A DNA stretch of 64,000 nt, from positions 5,157,001 to 5,221,000 of the forward strand of contig NZ_CP077097.1 in NCBI RefSeq assembly GCF_014269225.2, given 5' to 3'. The position numbers were made by a program, and so were the translations under genes. Source of the DNA: Pseudomonas anuradhapurensis. GTDB taxonomy: Bacteria; Pseudomonadota; Gammaproteobacteria; Pseudomonadales; Pseudomonadaceae. The number at the start of each line of letters is the position of its first letter. Within the stretch, counting starts at the first letter, position 1. This document shows positions 9,948 through 16,997 of this stretch, one piece after another. Under the pieces are notes generated by a model. It was not told the origin of the DNA, made no database searches, and saw nothing but the letters and a program-made list of their open reading frames with translations.

Positions 9948-10433
9948 TTACGCCAGCCTCGCTTGCGGCTTGAGCCGCACATATAGGGTTTTATCGACCC
10001 GCGCCACCAGCTCGCCGGCGCCGTCGCGAATATCGACCTGCAGCCGCGGCAGGCACTTCTTGCCAGTGGCGGTCTGCTGGCGAATCTCGTCCAGCAACGC
10101 GTCATCGACGTGGAGTTCGGCATACACCGGGCCTTTGCCCGGTGAAATGAAATCGATGCTGGCGGCCTTGTCCCAGACGATGTAGTCACGCCCCAGCTGC
10201 TCGATCAGCAACAGCATGTAGAACGGGTCGACCATGCCGTACAGGCTGCCGCCGCACTGGGTACCAACGTAGTTGCGGTTCCAGCGGGTCAGCTTCATCG
10301 CTACCTTGACGCTGCGCAGGTCGGCACTGATGTGCTGCACGCGGATACCGGCGCCGAGGTGCGGCGGGAACAGGTTCAGGCGCCAACGCAACAGGCGCGC
10401 GCGGCGCGCCAGCCGGCGTGCATCAGCGGTCAT
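9948..10433 (-). CDS. DUF4442 hotdog-fold protein (putative thioesterase-like)
   Basis: A 161-residue protein whose NRNYVGTQCGGSLYGMVDPFYMLLL segment is characteristic of DUF4442, a hotdog-fold family related to thioesterases (YiiD C-domain/PaaI-like). The start overlaps the ubiH stop by four bases (ATGA), and its own stop is three bases before ubiI, so it is translated as part of the ubiquinone hydroxylase operon. An acyl-CoA or lipid-headgroup role is plausible but unproven. Confidence 0.85.
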   Translation of the reverse strand: MTADARRLARRARLLRWRLNLFPPHLGAGIRVQHISADLRSVKVAMKLTRWNRNYVGTQCGGSLYGMVDPFYMLLLIEQLGRDYIVWDKAASIDFISPGKGPVYAELHVDDALLDEIRQQTATGKKCLPRLQVDIRDGAGELVARVDKTLYVRLKPQARLA

Positions 10434-11629
10434 GCCTGCCCCCGCGAATCGGCGCGGGTGCCCAGGCCCATGGCCTGGCGGGCAAACCAGCTTTTCGCCG
10501 GCGGCAGCAGGTCGAGCCCGAGCAGCCCGAGGTTGCGCCCGGCGGCCAGCAACGGCTGGCTGCTGCCGAACAGGCGGGTAACCTGATCGGAAAAACCGAT
10601 GGTCAAGGCCTGGTCCAGGCGCTGGCGCTGTTGATAAGCCTGCAGGGTGGTCAGGTCGCCAGGCCGCTGCGGGCCGGCCAGCAATGCTTCGGCCAGCGCC
10701 TGCACGTCACGCAGTGACAGGTTGAAGCCCTGCCCGGCAATCGGGTGCAGGCTGTGCGCGGCGTTGCCCAGCACCACCAGGTGCGGCCGCACCTGCTCCT
10801 CGGCCTCGATCAGCGACAACGGGTAGAGGTGCCGCGCGCCAACCTGGCGCAGCGCGCCCAGGCGGTAGCCGAACACCGCCTGCAACTCGCGCAGGAAGTG
10901 GCGCTCGTCGATATCGGCCAGGCGCCGCGCATCCATGCCCTGGCGGGTCCAGACCAGCGCGCAGCGGTTTTCCGGCAGCGGCAGCAGGGCCATGGGGCCG
11001 GCTTCGGTGAAACGCTCGAAGGCCTGGCCACCGTGGGCCTCGCCCGGGGTGATATTGGCGATCAACGCGCTTTGTTGGTAGGGCGTGTGACGCACATGGA
11101 TGCCCAGCTGTTCGCGCAGGCCGGAGCGACCACCGTCGGCAAGCACCGCCAGGTCACATTCAAGCTGGGTGTCGTCGTTCAGCATCAGCCGGTAGCCACC
11201 TTCGATCGCCTGCATCGAGGTCACTTCCGCCGGGCAGCGCCAGCTCACCACGTCAGTGTCCAGGCCTTGCCACAGGCATTGGCCCAACCAGGCGTTTTCC
11301 ACCACGTAACCCAGCGCCGGCACGCCTTCTTCCTGGGCATCCAGGCGGGTAGCGCCGAAGCGGCCACGATCGGAAACATGAATCTGCCGGATCGGCTCGG
11401 CGCGGCGCTCGATCGCTTGCCACAAGCCCAACTGCTGGTAGATCTGCCGGGTGCCGAACGACAGTGCCGACGAGCGCGCATCATAGCTGGGCTGGAAGCT
11501 GTCGCCGGGGGCGAATGGCTCGATCAGCAGGATTTTCCAGCCGCGCGCCTTGGCCCCGGCTTGCAGGGCCAAGGCCAGGCTTGCGCCGACCAGGCCGCCA
11601 CCGATGATCGCCAGATTCACCCGGTTCAT
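10430..11629 (-). CDS. ubiH: 2-octaprenyl-6-methoxyphenyl hydroxylase
   Basis: A 399-residue FAD monooxygenase paralogous to the downstream ubiI product. The N-terminal FAD motif is LAIIGGGLVGASLALAL. The second motif is LVVLGNAAHSLHPIAGQGFNL, with SYDARSSALS in the middle. By position after pepP it corresponds to E. coli UbiH, which hydroxylates C1 of the ubiquinone precursor. Its start overlaps the pepP stop (ATGA) and its stop overlaps the DUF4442 start, a tightly coupled operon. Confidence 0.95.
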   Translation of the reverse strand: MNRVNLAIIGGGLVGASLALALQAGAKARGWKILLIEPFAPGDSFQPSYDARSSALSFGTRQIYQQLGLWQAIERRAEPIRQIHVSDRGRFGATRLDAQEEGVPALGYVVENAWLGQCLWQGLDTDVVSWRCPAEVTSMQAIEGGYRLMLNDDTQLECDLAVLADGGRSGLREQLGIHVRHTPYQQSALIANITPGEAHGGQAFERFTEAGPMALLPLPENRCALVWTRQGMDARRLADIDERHFLRELQAVFGYRLGALRQVGARHLYPLSLIEAEEQVRPHLVVLGNAAHSLHPIAGQGFNLSLRDVQALAEALLAGPQRPGDLTTLQAYQQRQRLDQALTIGFSDQVTRLFGSSQPLLAAGRNLGLLGLDLLPPAKSWFARQAMGLGTRADSRGQA

Positions 11630-12960
11630 GCGACGTCCTTGCGCGCTGCCTGCATCAGCGCCTCGATCTGGGCGACCGTGCGCGGCACGCCCGAAGTCAG
11701 GATTTCACAGCCTTGCCTGGTCACCACCACGTCATCCTCGATTCTTACACCGATGCCGCGCCACTTCTTCGCCACGGCCTGATTGTCGGCGCCGATATAG
11801 ATGCCCGGCTCGACGGTCAGCGCCATGCCGGGTTCAAGCACCCGCCATTCGCCGCCAACCTTGTACTCGCCCACGTCATGCACATCCATGCCCAGCCAGT
11901 GCCCGGCGCGGTGCATGTAGAAGGCGCGGTAGGCCTCACTGTCGATCAAGGCCTGCACTTCGCCTTGGAGCAGGCCCAATTGCACCAGGCCCTCGGTGAT
12001 CACCCGCACGGTCGCCTCGTGGGCGTGGTTCCAGTGCTTGCCCGGGGCGATTTCGGCAAACGCCGCCGCCTGGGCCTTGAGCACCAGCTCGTAGATGGCC
12101 TTCTGCTCGGGCGAAAAACGCCCGCTGACCGGGAAGGTACGGGTGATGTCGCTGGCGTAGCAGTCGATCTCGCAGCCGGCATCGATCAGCACCAGGTCGC
12201 CATCCTTGAGCGGCGCGTCGTTCTGCTGGTAGTGCAGGATGCAGGCATTGCGCCCGGCCGCGACGATCGAGCCGTAGGCCGGCATCTTCGCCCCGCCCTT
12301 GCGGAACTCGTAGTCCAGCTCGGCTTCCAGGCTGTATTCATGCAGCCCGGCCCGGCAGGCCTGCATGGCCCGCACGTGGGCCCGTGCCGAGATGTCTGCG
12401 GCAGCACGCATCACTTTCACTTCCGCCGCTGATTTATACAGGCGCATGTCGTGCAGCAGATGATCCAGCGCAACGAACTCGTTCGGCGGCTGGGCGCCCA
12501 GGCGTGCCTTGGAGCGGATCACGTTGATCCAGTCCATCAGCCGGCGGTCGAATTCGGGGTTGCTGCCCATGGCGCTGTAGACCCGCTCGCGGCCTTCGAT
12601 CAGGCCCGGCAGGATCTCGTCGATGTCGGTGATGGGGAAGGCATCGTCGGCGCCAAAGTCGCGCACCGCGCCCTCCTGGCCGGCACGCAGGCCGTCCCAC
12701 AGCTCGCGCTCGGGGTTGCGTTCACGGCAGAACAGCACGTATTCGCCATGCTCGCGCCCCGGGATCAGCGCGATCACCGCCTCCGGCTCGGGGAAGCCGC
12801 TGAGGTACTGGAAGTCGCTGTCCTGGCGGTACACATGCTCGACGTCGCGGTTACGAATGGCAACCGCAGCGGCGGGCAGGATGGCGATGCTGTTGGGGAC
12901 CATCTGCGCCATCAGCGCCTTGCGCCGACGGGCATATTCGGCTTTGGGAATGTGGCTCAT
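11626..12960 (-). CDS. pepP: Xaa-Pro aminopeptidase (aminopeptidase P II)
   Basis: A 444-residue pita-bread metallopeptidase that removes N-terminal residues before proline. The two-metal site ligands are visible: the Asp pair in VLIDAGCEIDCYASDITRTF, His in MHRAGHWLGMDVHD, Glu in LTVEPGIYI and Glu in GVRIEDDVVV. The frame continues to 13695, but the start at 12960 (MSHIPKAEYARRRKALM) matches family N-termini and lies 20 bases after the ygfB stop. It forms the ygfB-pepP-ubiH-ubiI arrangement also found in E. coli. Confidence 0.97.
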   Translation of the reverse strand: MSHIPKAEYARRRKALMAQMVPNSIAILPAAAVAIRNRDVEHVYRQDSDFQYLSGFPEPEAVIALIPGREHGEYVLFCRERNPERELWDGLRAGQEGAVRDFGADDAFPITDIDEILPGLIEGRERVYSAMGSNPEFDRRLMDWINVIRSKARLGAQPPNEFVALDHLLHDMRLYKSAAEVKVMRAAADISARAHVRAMQACRAGLHEYSLEAELDYEFRKGGAKMPAYGSIVAAGRNACILHYQQNDAPLKDGDLVLIDAGCEIDCYASDITRTFPVSGRFSPEQKAIYELVLKAQAAAFAEIAPGKHWNHAHEATVRVITEGLVQLGLLQGEVQALIDSEAYRAFYMHRAGHWLGMDVHDVGEYKVGGEWRVLEPGMALTVEPGIYIGADNQAVAKKWRGIGVRIEDDVVVTRQGCEILTSGVPRTVAQIEALMQAARKDVA

Positions 12961-12980
12961 GGGCAGACTACCCCGCTTGA

Positions 12981-13535
12981 TCAGTGCAGCGATGGCTTGG
13001 GCGCGGGGGCGGCCGGCTTGGCCAGCTCGGAGAACAGCAGCAGTGGTGCCACACGCAGGTACTCCATGACCTCCATGTAGTCGCTCTCGCCGTCCTCGGA
13101 CTCTTCGAGGGCTTCCTGGACCTGGGAAATGGCCACCAGGTCCTGCAGCACTTCCTTGGCCTCGTCGGACAGCTCCTTGCCACCGGCATTCAGACCGAAA
13201 CCGGTAATGAAGCCCTGGCACCACTGGCCGAGTGCGGTGGCACGGTCGCTCAGGGCGGCGTCGTCGGAAGGCAGCAGCAGGACGATCGCCATGTCGTCGC
13301 TGGTCAGCTCGCCCTTGACCATTTCCTGCAGGCCAACCAGGGCGTTGCGCACAGTGTCGCCAGGTTCGGTTTCCAGCAGCTGGGCGGCATCGGCCAGCCA
13401 GCCTTCGGCGTCGAAGCCGGCACCGGCGCAACTGCGGCCGATCAGCAGGCCGTGCAGTTCGGCCGGGGTGACAGGATGGCCATTGCTGGACAGCAGCATG
13501 GCGAAGGCGATGTAGGGCGATTGGGTATTGGGCAT
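12981..13535 (-). CDS. ygfB: UPF0149/YgfB family protein
   Basis: A 184-residue YgfB-family protein ([43 protein letters not shown]). It is the first gene of the minus-strand ubi operon and divergent from the zapB-like/zapA genes. In P. aeruginosa a YgfB protein is reported to modulate expression of a programmed-lysis/beta-lactam-resistance pathway; whether that role holds here is inference. The protein is all-helical, has no signal peptide and is probably cytosolic. Confidence 0.93.
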   Translation of the reverse strand: MPNTQSPYIAFAMLLSSNGHPVTPAELHGLLIGRSCAGAGFDAEGWLADAAQLLETEPGDTVRNALVGLQEMVKGELTSDDMAIVLLLPSDDAALSDRATALGQWCQGFITGFGLNAGGKELSDEAKEVLQDLVAISQVQEALEESEDGESDYMEVMEYLRVAPLLLFSELAKPAAPAPKPSLH

Positions 13536-13684
13536 GGGCAGCTAGGCGCCAGACGGCGCAATGACTAGAATGGAGACCTTGTATCCTAGCACCGGCAGGC
13601 GCGCCAAGACCATCGGCACTGGCCGTCGCCGCCCGGCGAGAGGCATCATCATCGCCACGGTGACTCAATGACGGAGCGAATCGA

Positions 13685-13903
13685 GTGCAACCCACGCAAG
13701 AGAACGACCTGCAGGCACTGATGAGCCGATTCGAGTTGCTGATCCAACGCGTCGAGCAACTAAAACGGCAAAATGCACTCCTAGTAGCTCAGGAAAAATC
13801 CTGGCGCGAAGAGCGCGCCCACCTCATCGAAAAGAACGAGATCGCCAGGCGCAAGGTCGAGTCGATGATTTTACGCCTCAAGGCTCTGGAGCAAGACTCA
13901 TGA
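13685..13903 (+). CDS. ZapB-like coiled-coil protein (TIGR02449 family)
   Basis: A 72-residue, strongly charged, single-helix coiled coil (LISRFELL-like N-terminus, RVEQLKRQNALLVAQ, heptads to the C-terminus). I recognise it as the small ZapB-like family that precedes zapA in gamma-proteobacteria. The start is GTG: a GGAG lies seven bases before it, and the nearby ATG at 13668 is out of frame. Its stop overlaps the zapA ATG (ATGA). A role with ZapA at the division ring is inferred from context. Confidence 0.85.
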   Translation: MQPTQENDLQALMSRFELLIQRVEQLKRQNALLVAQEKSWREERAHLIEKNEIARRKVESMILRLKALEQDS

Positions 13904-14220
13904 GTTCAAGCAATAGCGTCACCGTGCAGATCCTCGACAAGGAATATTCGATCATCTGCCCGCCGGAAGAGCGCAACAACCTGGTCAGCGCGGCGCGCTA
14001 CCTGGACGGCAAGATGCGCGAGATCCGCAGCAGCGGCAAGGTGATCGGCGCCGACCGCATCGCGGTCATGGCCGCGTTGAACATCACCCACGAAATGCTG
14101 CACCGCCAGGAAGACCGCAATGATGCGCCGGCCGGCGGTACCACCCGCGAACAGGTGCGCGACCTGCTGGAGCGGGTCGATCAGGCGCTGTCCGACGATG
14201 CGGATACCAAAATCGGCTGA
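13900..14220 (+). CDS. zapA: Cell division protein ZapA
   Basis: A 106-residue ZapA with the typical VTVQILDKEYSIICPPEERNNL N-terminal globular part and a C-terminal helix for tetramer formation. It binds and bundles FtsZ at the Z-ring. It is translationally coupled to the upstream coiled-coil gene by a 4-base overlap. The zapA - 6S RNA - ygfA order downstream is conserved in gamma-proteobacteria. Confidence 0.96.
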   Translation: MSSSNSVTVQILDKEYSIICPPEERNNLVSAARYLDGKMREIRSSGKVIGADRIAVMAALNITHEMLHRQEDRNDAPAGGTTREQVRDLLERVDQALSDDADTKIG

Positions 14221-14238
14221 GGTTGGTATACTGGCGCC

Positions 14239-14417
14239 ACTCCCTGGGGGATGCGCCAGTCGGTTATGTCCCTGAGCCGATACGCACAACCACGGGGGTT
14301 GCACGCTGGGGCCGGTGTGCATGTCCGCCCGACGGAAAGCCTTAACGCCCCCTGCAATCTCCACCTTGAACTTTCGGGTTCAAGGGCTACACCGATAGCG
14401 GTCTTATCGGGGAGCCT
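14239..14417 (+). ncRNA. ssrS: 6S RNA
   Basis: A structured non-coding stretch of about 180 bases lies between zapA and ygfA, the canonical ssrS position. A strong -10 (TATACT, 14227-14232) lies about seven bases before the predicted 5' end. The 5' ACTCCCTGGGGG and 3' TCGGGGAGCC can pair as the closing stem. Internal segments (GCCGATACGCACAACCACGG and the GGGGTTGC..GGCCGG region) give the long hairpin with a central bubble that mimics an open promoter. The product sequesters sigma-70 RNA polymerase in stationary phase. Ends are approximate to within a few bases. Confidence 0.85.
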
Positions 14418-14426
14418 GAATTCTCT

Positions 14427-14457
14427 TGCCCGCCTCTACCGGCGGGCAATTCGTTTT
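14427..14457 (+). terminator. Hairpin downstream of 6S RNA
   Basis: TGCCCGCC (14427-14434), a six-base loop and GGCGGGCA (14441-14448) form a perfect 8-bp stem followed by ATTCGTTTT. It lies just after the 6S 3' end and before ygfA. It may be a leaky terminator, since ygfA is often cotranscribed with ssrS. Confidence 0.65.
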
Positions 14458-14498
14458 GGTCGGCCATGTCGGCCAACACACTTGGGACCGCTCGTGCC

Positions 14499-15107
14499 AT
14501 GACCGACACCGCGCCGCTCACCCGCCCCCAGCTTCGCCGCCTGCTGCGCAATGCCCGCCGCGCCCTCACCCCGGCCCAGCAACGCCAGGCCGCTGTCGGC
14601 CTGTACCGCCAGCTGGCGCAACACCCGCTATTCCGCCGGGCCCGGCACATTGCCCTGTACCTGCCCAATGACGGCGAGATCGACCCTGCCCTGCTGCTGC
14701 GCGAGGCCCAGCGCCGTGGCAAGCGTGTCTACCTGCCGGTACTCCATGCCTGGCCACGCACACGAATGGTGTTCCAGCGCTTCGAACAGGGCGAAAAGCT
14801 CAAGCCCAACCGCTTTCGCATTCCCGAGCCAGTCACCGAGCGCAAGCGCCAGCGCCCGATCTGGTCGCTGGACCTGATCCTGCTACCGCTGGTCGGTTTC
14901 GACGAAGTGGGCGGGCGCCTGGGAATGGGCGGCGGCTTCTATGATCGCAGCCTGGCCTACCAGGCGCGTCGCCAGACCTGGAAAAAGCCATTGCTGTTAG
15001 GGCTGGCGCATGAATGCCAGAAGGTCGAGCGGCTGGCGCAGGCCAGCTGGGATGTACCGCTGCAGGGCACGGTCTCGGACCGCGGCTGGTACCTGGCGCC
15101 ACGTTGA
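14499..15107 (+). CDS. ygfA: 5-formyltetrahydrofolate cyclo-ligase (YgfA family)
   Basis: About 202 residues from the chosen ATG (MTDTAPLTRPQLRRLLRNARR). The enzyme converts 5-formyl-THF to 5,10-methenyl-THF using ATP. Family motifs are ALYLPNDGEIDP near the middle and LILLPLVGFDEVGGRLGMGGGFYDR, which includes the nucleotide-binding glycine cluster. An ATG at 14466 is in frame but would start within 20 bases of the preceding hairpin; 14499 fits family length better. Being downstream of ssrS is a conserved arrangement linked to stationary-phase and persister folate metabolism in other bacteria. Confidence 0.95.
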   Translation: MTDTAPLTRPQLRRLLRNARRALTPAQQRQAAVGLYRQLAQHPLFRRARHIALYLPNDGEIDPALLLREAQRRGKRVYLPVLHAWPRTRMVFQRFEQGEKLKPNRFRIPEPVTERKRQRPIWSLDLILLPLVGFDEVGGRLGMGGGFYDRSLAYQARRQTWKKPLLLGLAHECQKVERLAQASWDVPLQGTVSDRGWYLAPR

Positions 15108-15126
15108 AGGGCGCCAGCGAGGGGGA

Positions 15127-15279
15127 TCAACGTTGTGGCTGGCTGGCATCGACCGGCATCTGGTAGGCATTGTCCAGCTTGCGCTCCCAGAACCCTTGCG
15201 CATAACCGGTAGTGACCACACCCAGGCCGAAAATGAACACCAAGACCCACAGCAAGTCTGGCTTGTTGCGTTGATTCAT
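15127..15279 (-). CDS. 50-residue single-pass membrane peptide, hypothetical
   Basis: A short open frame on the minus strand encodes 50 residues: a basic start (MNQRNKPDLL), one hydrophobic segment (WVLVFIFGLGVVTTGYA) and a soluble tail with GFWERKLD ending in QPQR. The composition is that of a small inner-membrane protein. It fills the gap between ygfA and the EVE gene and is convergent with ygfA. The Shine-Dalgarno is weak. I do not recognise a named family; I believe similar short membrane peptides exist at this locus in other pseudomonads, but that is recollection. Confidence 0.7.
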   Translation of the reverse strand: MNQRNKPDLLWVLVFIFGLGVVTTGYAQGFWERKLDNAYQMPVDASQPQR

Positions 15280-15458
15280 CGAAGATTGCCCCCCCCGGCA
15301 AACTGTCCAGCGCTCGGCGATTTTCTGGGTATCGCCGGAGCATCGTGCTTTTATCGGGGCGCATTTTCCGACAACCTGCGTCTACACGCAAACCTTGACG
15401 TCAACCGGCTGTCGGTTTCGTGCAACAGGTTATTTCAAACCATTTCAGGAGCACCTCC

Positions 15459-15908
15459 ATGGCCTACTGGCTGATGAAATCCGAGCCCGACGAGCTCTCC
15501 ATCGAAGCCCTTGGCCGCCTCGGCGAAGCGCGCTGGGACGGCGTGCGCAACTACCAGGCACGTAACTTCCTGCGGGCCATGAGCGTTGGCGACGAATTTT
15601 TCTTCTACCACTCCAGTTGCCCGCAACCGGGCATCGCCGGCATTGCCAGAATCACCCGCGCGGCCTACCCGGACCCGACCGCGCTGGACCCGCAAAGCCC
15701 TTATCACGATGCCAAGGCCACGCCGGAAAAGAACCCGTGGAGCGCGGTGGATGTGGCCCATGTGCAGACGCTGCCACGGGTGCTGGAACTGGGCTGGCTG
15801 AAACAGCAGGCCGGCCTGGCCGAACTGCCGCTGGTACAGAAGGGCAGCCGCCTGTCGGTGATGCCGGTGACTGCAGAGCAATGGGCGGTGATTGTCGCTT
15901 TGCGTTGA
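15459..15908 (+). CDS. EVE domain-containing protein
   Basis: A 149-residue EVE-domain protein (MAYWLMKSEPDELSIEAL; WDGVRNYQARNFLRAM; FFYHSSCPQPGIAGIARI). EVE domains resemble PUA/YTH folds and bind modified bases in RNA or DNA. AGGAG seven bases before 15459 sets this start against an upstream ATG at 15420. Stand-alone EVE proteins are widespread in Proteobacteria with housekeeping-like distribution; no restriction genes lie nearby. A GGGGC..GCCCC hairpin follows the stop at 15936-15955. Confidence 0.92.
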   Translation: MAYWLMKSEPDELSIEALGRLGEARWDGVRNYQARNFLRAMSVGDEFFFYHSSCPQPGIAGIARITRAAYPDPTALDPQSPYHDAKATPEKNPWSAVDVAHVQTLPRVLELGWLKQQAGLAELPLVQKGSRLSVMPVTAEQWAVIVALR

Positions 15909-16037
15909 AACTGCGGCTAAGGTCATAAACCAAATGGGGCTGCGGGGCAGGCCCCGTCATGGATTTGACCAATATCAACACACCACCCATGGCCGCAGGC
16001 CATGATGCAGTGTGCATGACCGCAAGGATGCAGAACG

Positions 16038-16997
16038 ATGAACCGATACGCCCCCAGAATCTTCGCCACCGCGCTGCTCGCCCTGCTTGCGGCAGCCGCT
16101 GGGCTGGGGTACTGGAAGTCGCTGCACGACCAGTTGCCCGAAGGCCTGAGCATGGGCAACGGTCGCCTCGAAGCCACCGAAGTGCAAATCGCCAGCAAGA
16201 TCCCCGGCCGCCTGGCCGAAGTGCTGGTCGATGAAGGTGACAAGGTCACCCGCGGGCAATTGCTTGCACGTATCGACACGCGCACCATGGAAGCCCAACG
16301 CAGCCAGGCCGAAGCCGAAGTGCTGCGCGCCCGGGAAAACTATGCCGCGGCCCAGGCCAGCGTGCAGCTGCGCCAGAGCGAACTGCTGCTGGCCAGCCAG
16401 GAACTCAAGCGTGTGCGCGAGATTTTCCAGCGCAAATACGCCAGCCAGCAGTTGCTTGACCAGCAACAGGCGCGCTTCGACACGGCAAACGCAGCGGTGG
16501 TCGCCGCCCGCGCCCAGCTGGCCGCCATCAAGGCTGCCATCGGTGCTGCCGAAGCCCAGGTGGCGCAACTCACCAGCGAAATCGACGACAGCAGCCTGCG
16601 CGCACCGATCAACGGCATCATTCAACTGCGCCTGGCCGAACCCGGTGAAGTGCTGGGTGCCGGCGGCCGTGTATTGATGCTGATCGACCCCAGCGACCAG
16701 TACATGAACCTGTACCTGCCGGCCTCCACCAGCGGCCGCCTGACCGTCGGCGATCAGGCGCGCATCGTGCTCGACGCCCTGCCCGAGCGGGCGCTGCCAG
16801 CGAAGGTAGCCTTCGTCGCCGCCAAGGCCCAGTTCACCCCCAAGCAGGTGGAAACCCGCGACGAACGGCAGAAGCTGGTGTTCCGGGTCAAACTGCGCCT
16901 GAGTGACCCGGGCGCCGTGCCGCAGGCCAAACCGGGCATGCCAGGTGCCGGCTATGTACGCACGGCTGAGGTGGACTGGCCGGCCAACCTGCAATGA
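16038..16997 (+). CDS. HlyD-family membrane fusion/adaptor protein (YhiI-like)
   Basis: A 319-residue periplasmic adaptor with an N-terminal membrane anchor (about residues 7-25). The first half of the lipoyl-like domain follows (EVQIASKIPGRLAEVLVDEGDKV), then a long Q/A-rich coiled-coil hairpin (about 85-185). The second lipoyl half and a beta-barrel follow (DDSSLRAPINGIIQLRLAEPGE). It overlaps the rbbA start by four bases, forming an adaptor-ATPase/permease-permease operon like E. coli yhiI-rbbA-yhhJ. It probably links the inner-membrane ABC exporter to an outer-membrane channel encoded elsewhere. Confidence 0.93.
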   Translation: MNRYAPRIFATALLALLAAAAGLGYWKSLHDQLPEGLSMGNGRLEATEVQIASKIPGRLAEVLVDEGDKVTRGQLLARIDTRTMEAQRSQAEAEVLRARENYAAAQASVQLRQSELLLASQELKRVREIFQRKYASQQLLDQQQARFDTANAAVVAARAQLAAIKAAIGAAEAQVAQLTSEIDDSSLRAPINGIIQLRLAEPGEVLGAGGRVLMLIDPSDQYMNLYLPASTSGRLTVGDQARIVLDALPERALPAKVAFVAAKAQFTPKQVETRDERQKLVFRVKLRLSDPGAVPQAKPGMPGAGYVRTAEVDWPANLQ

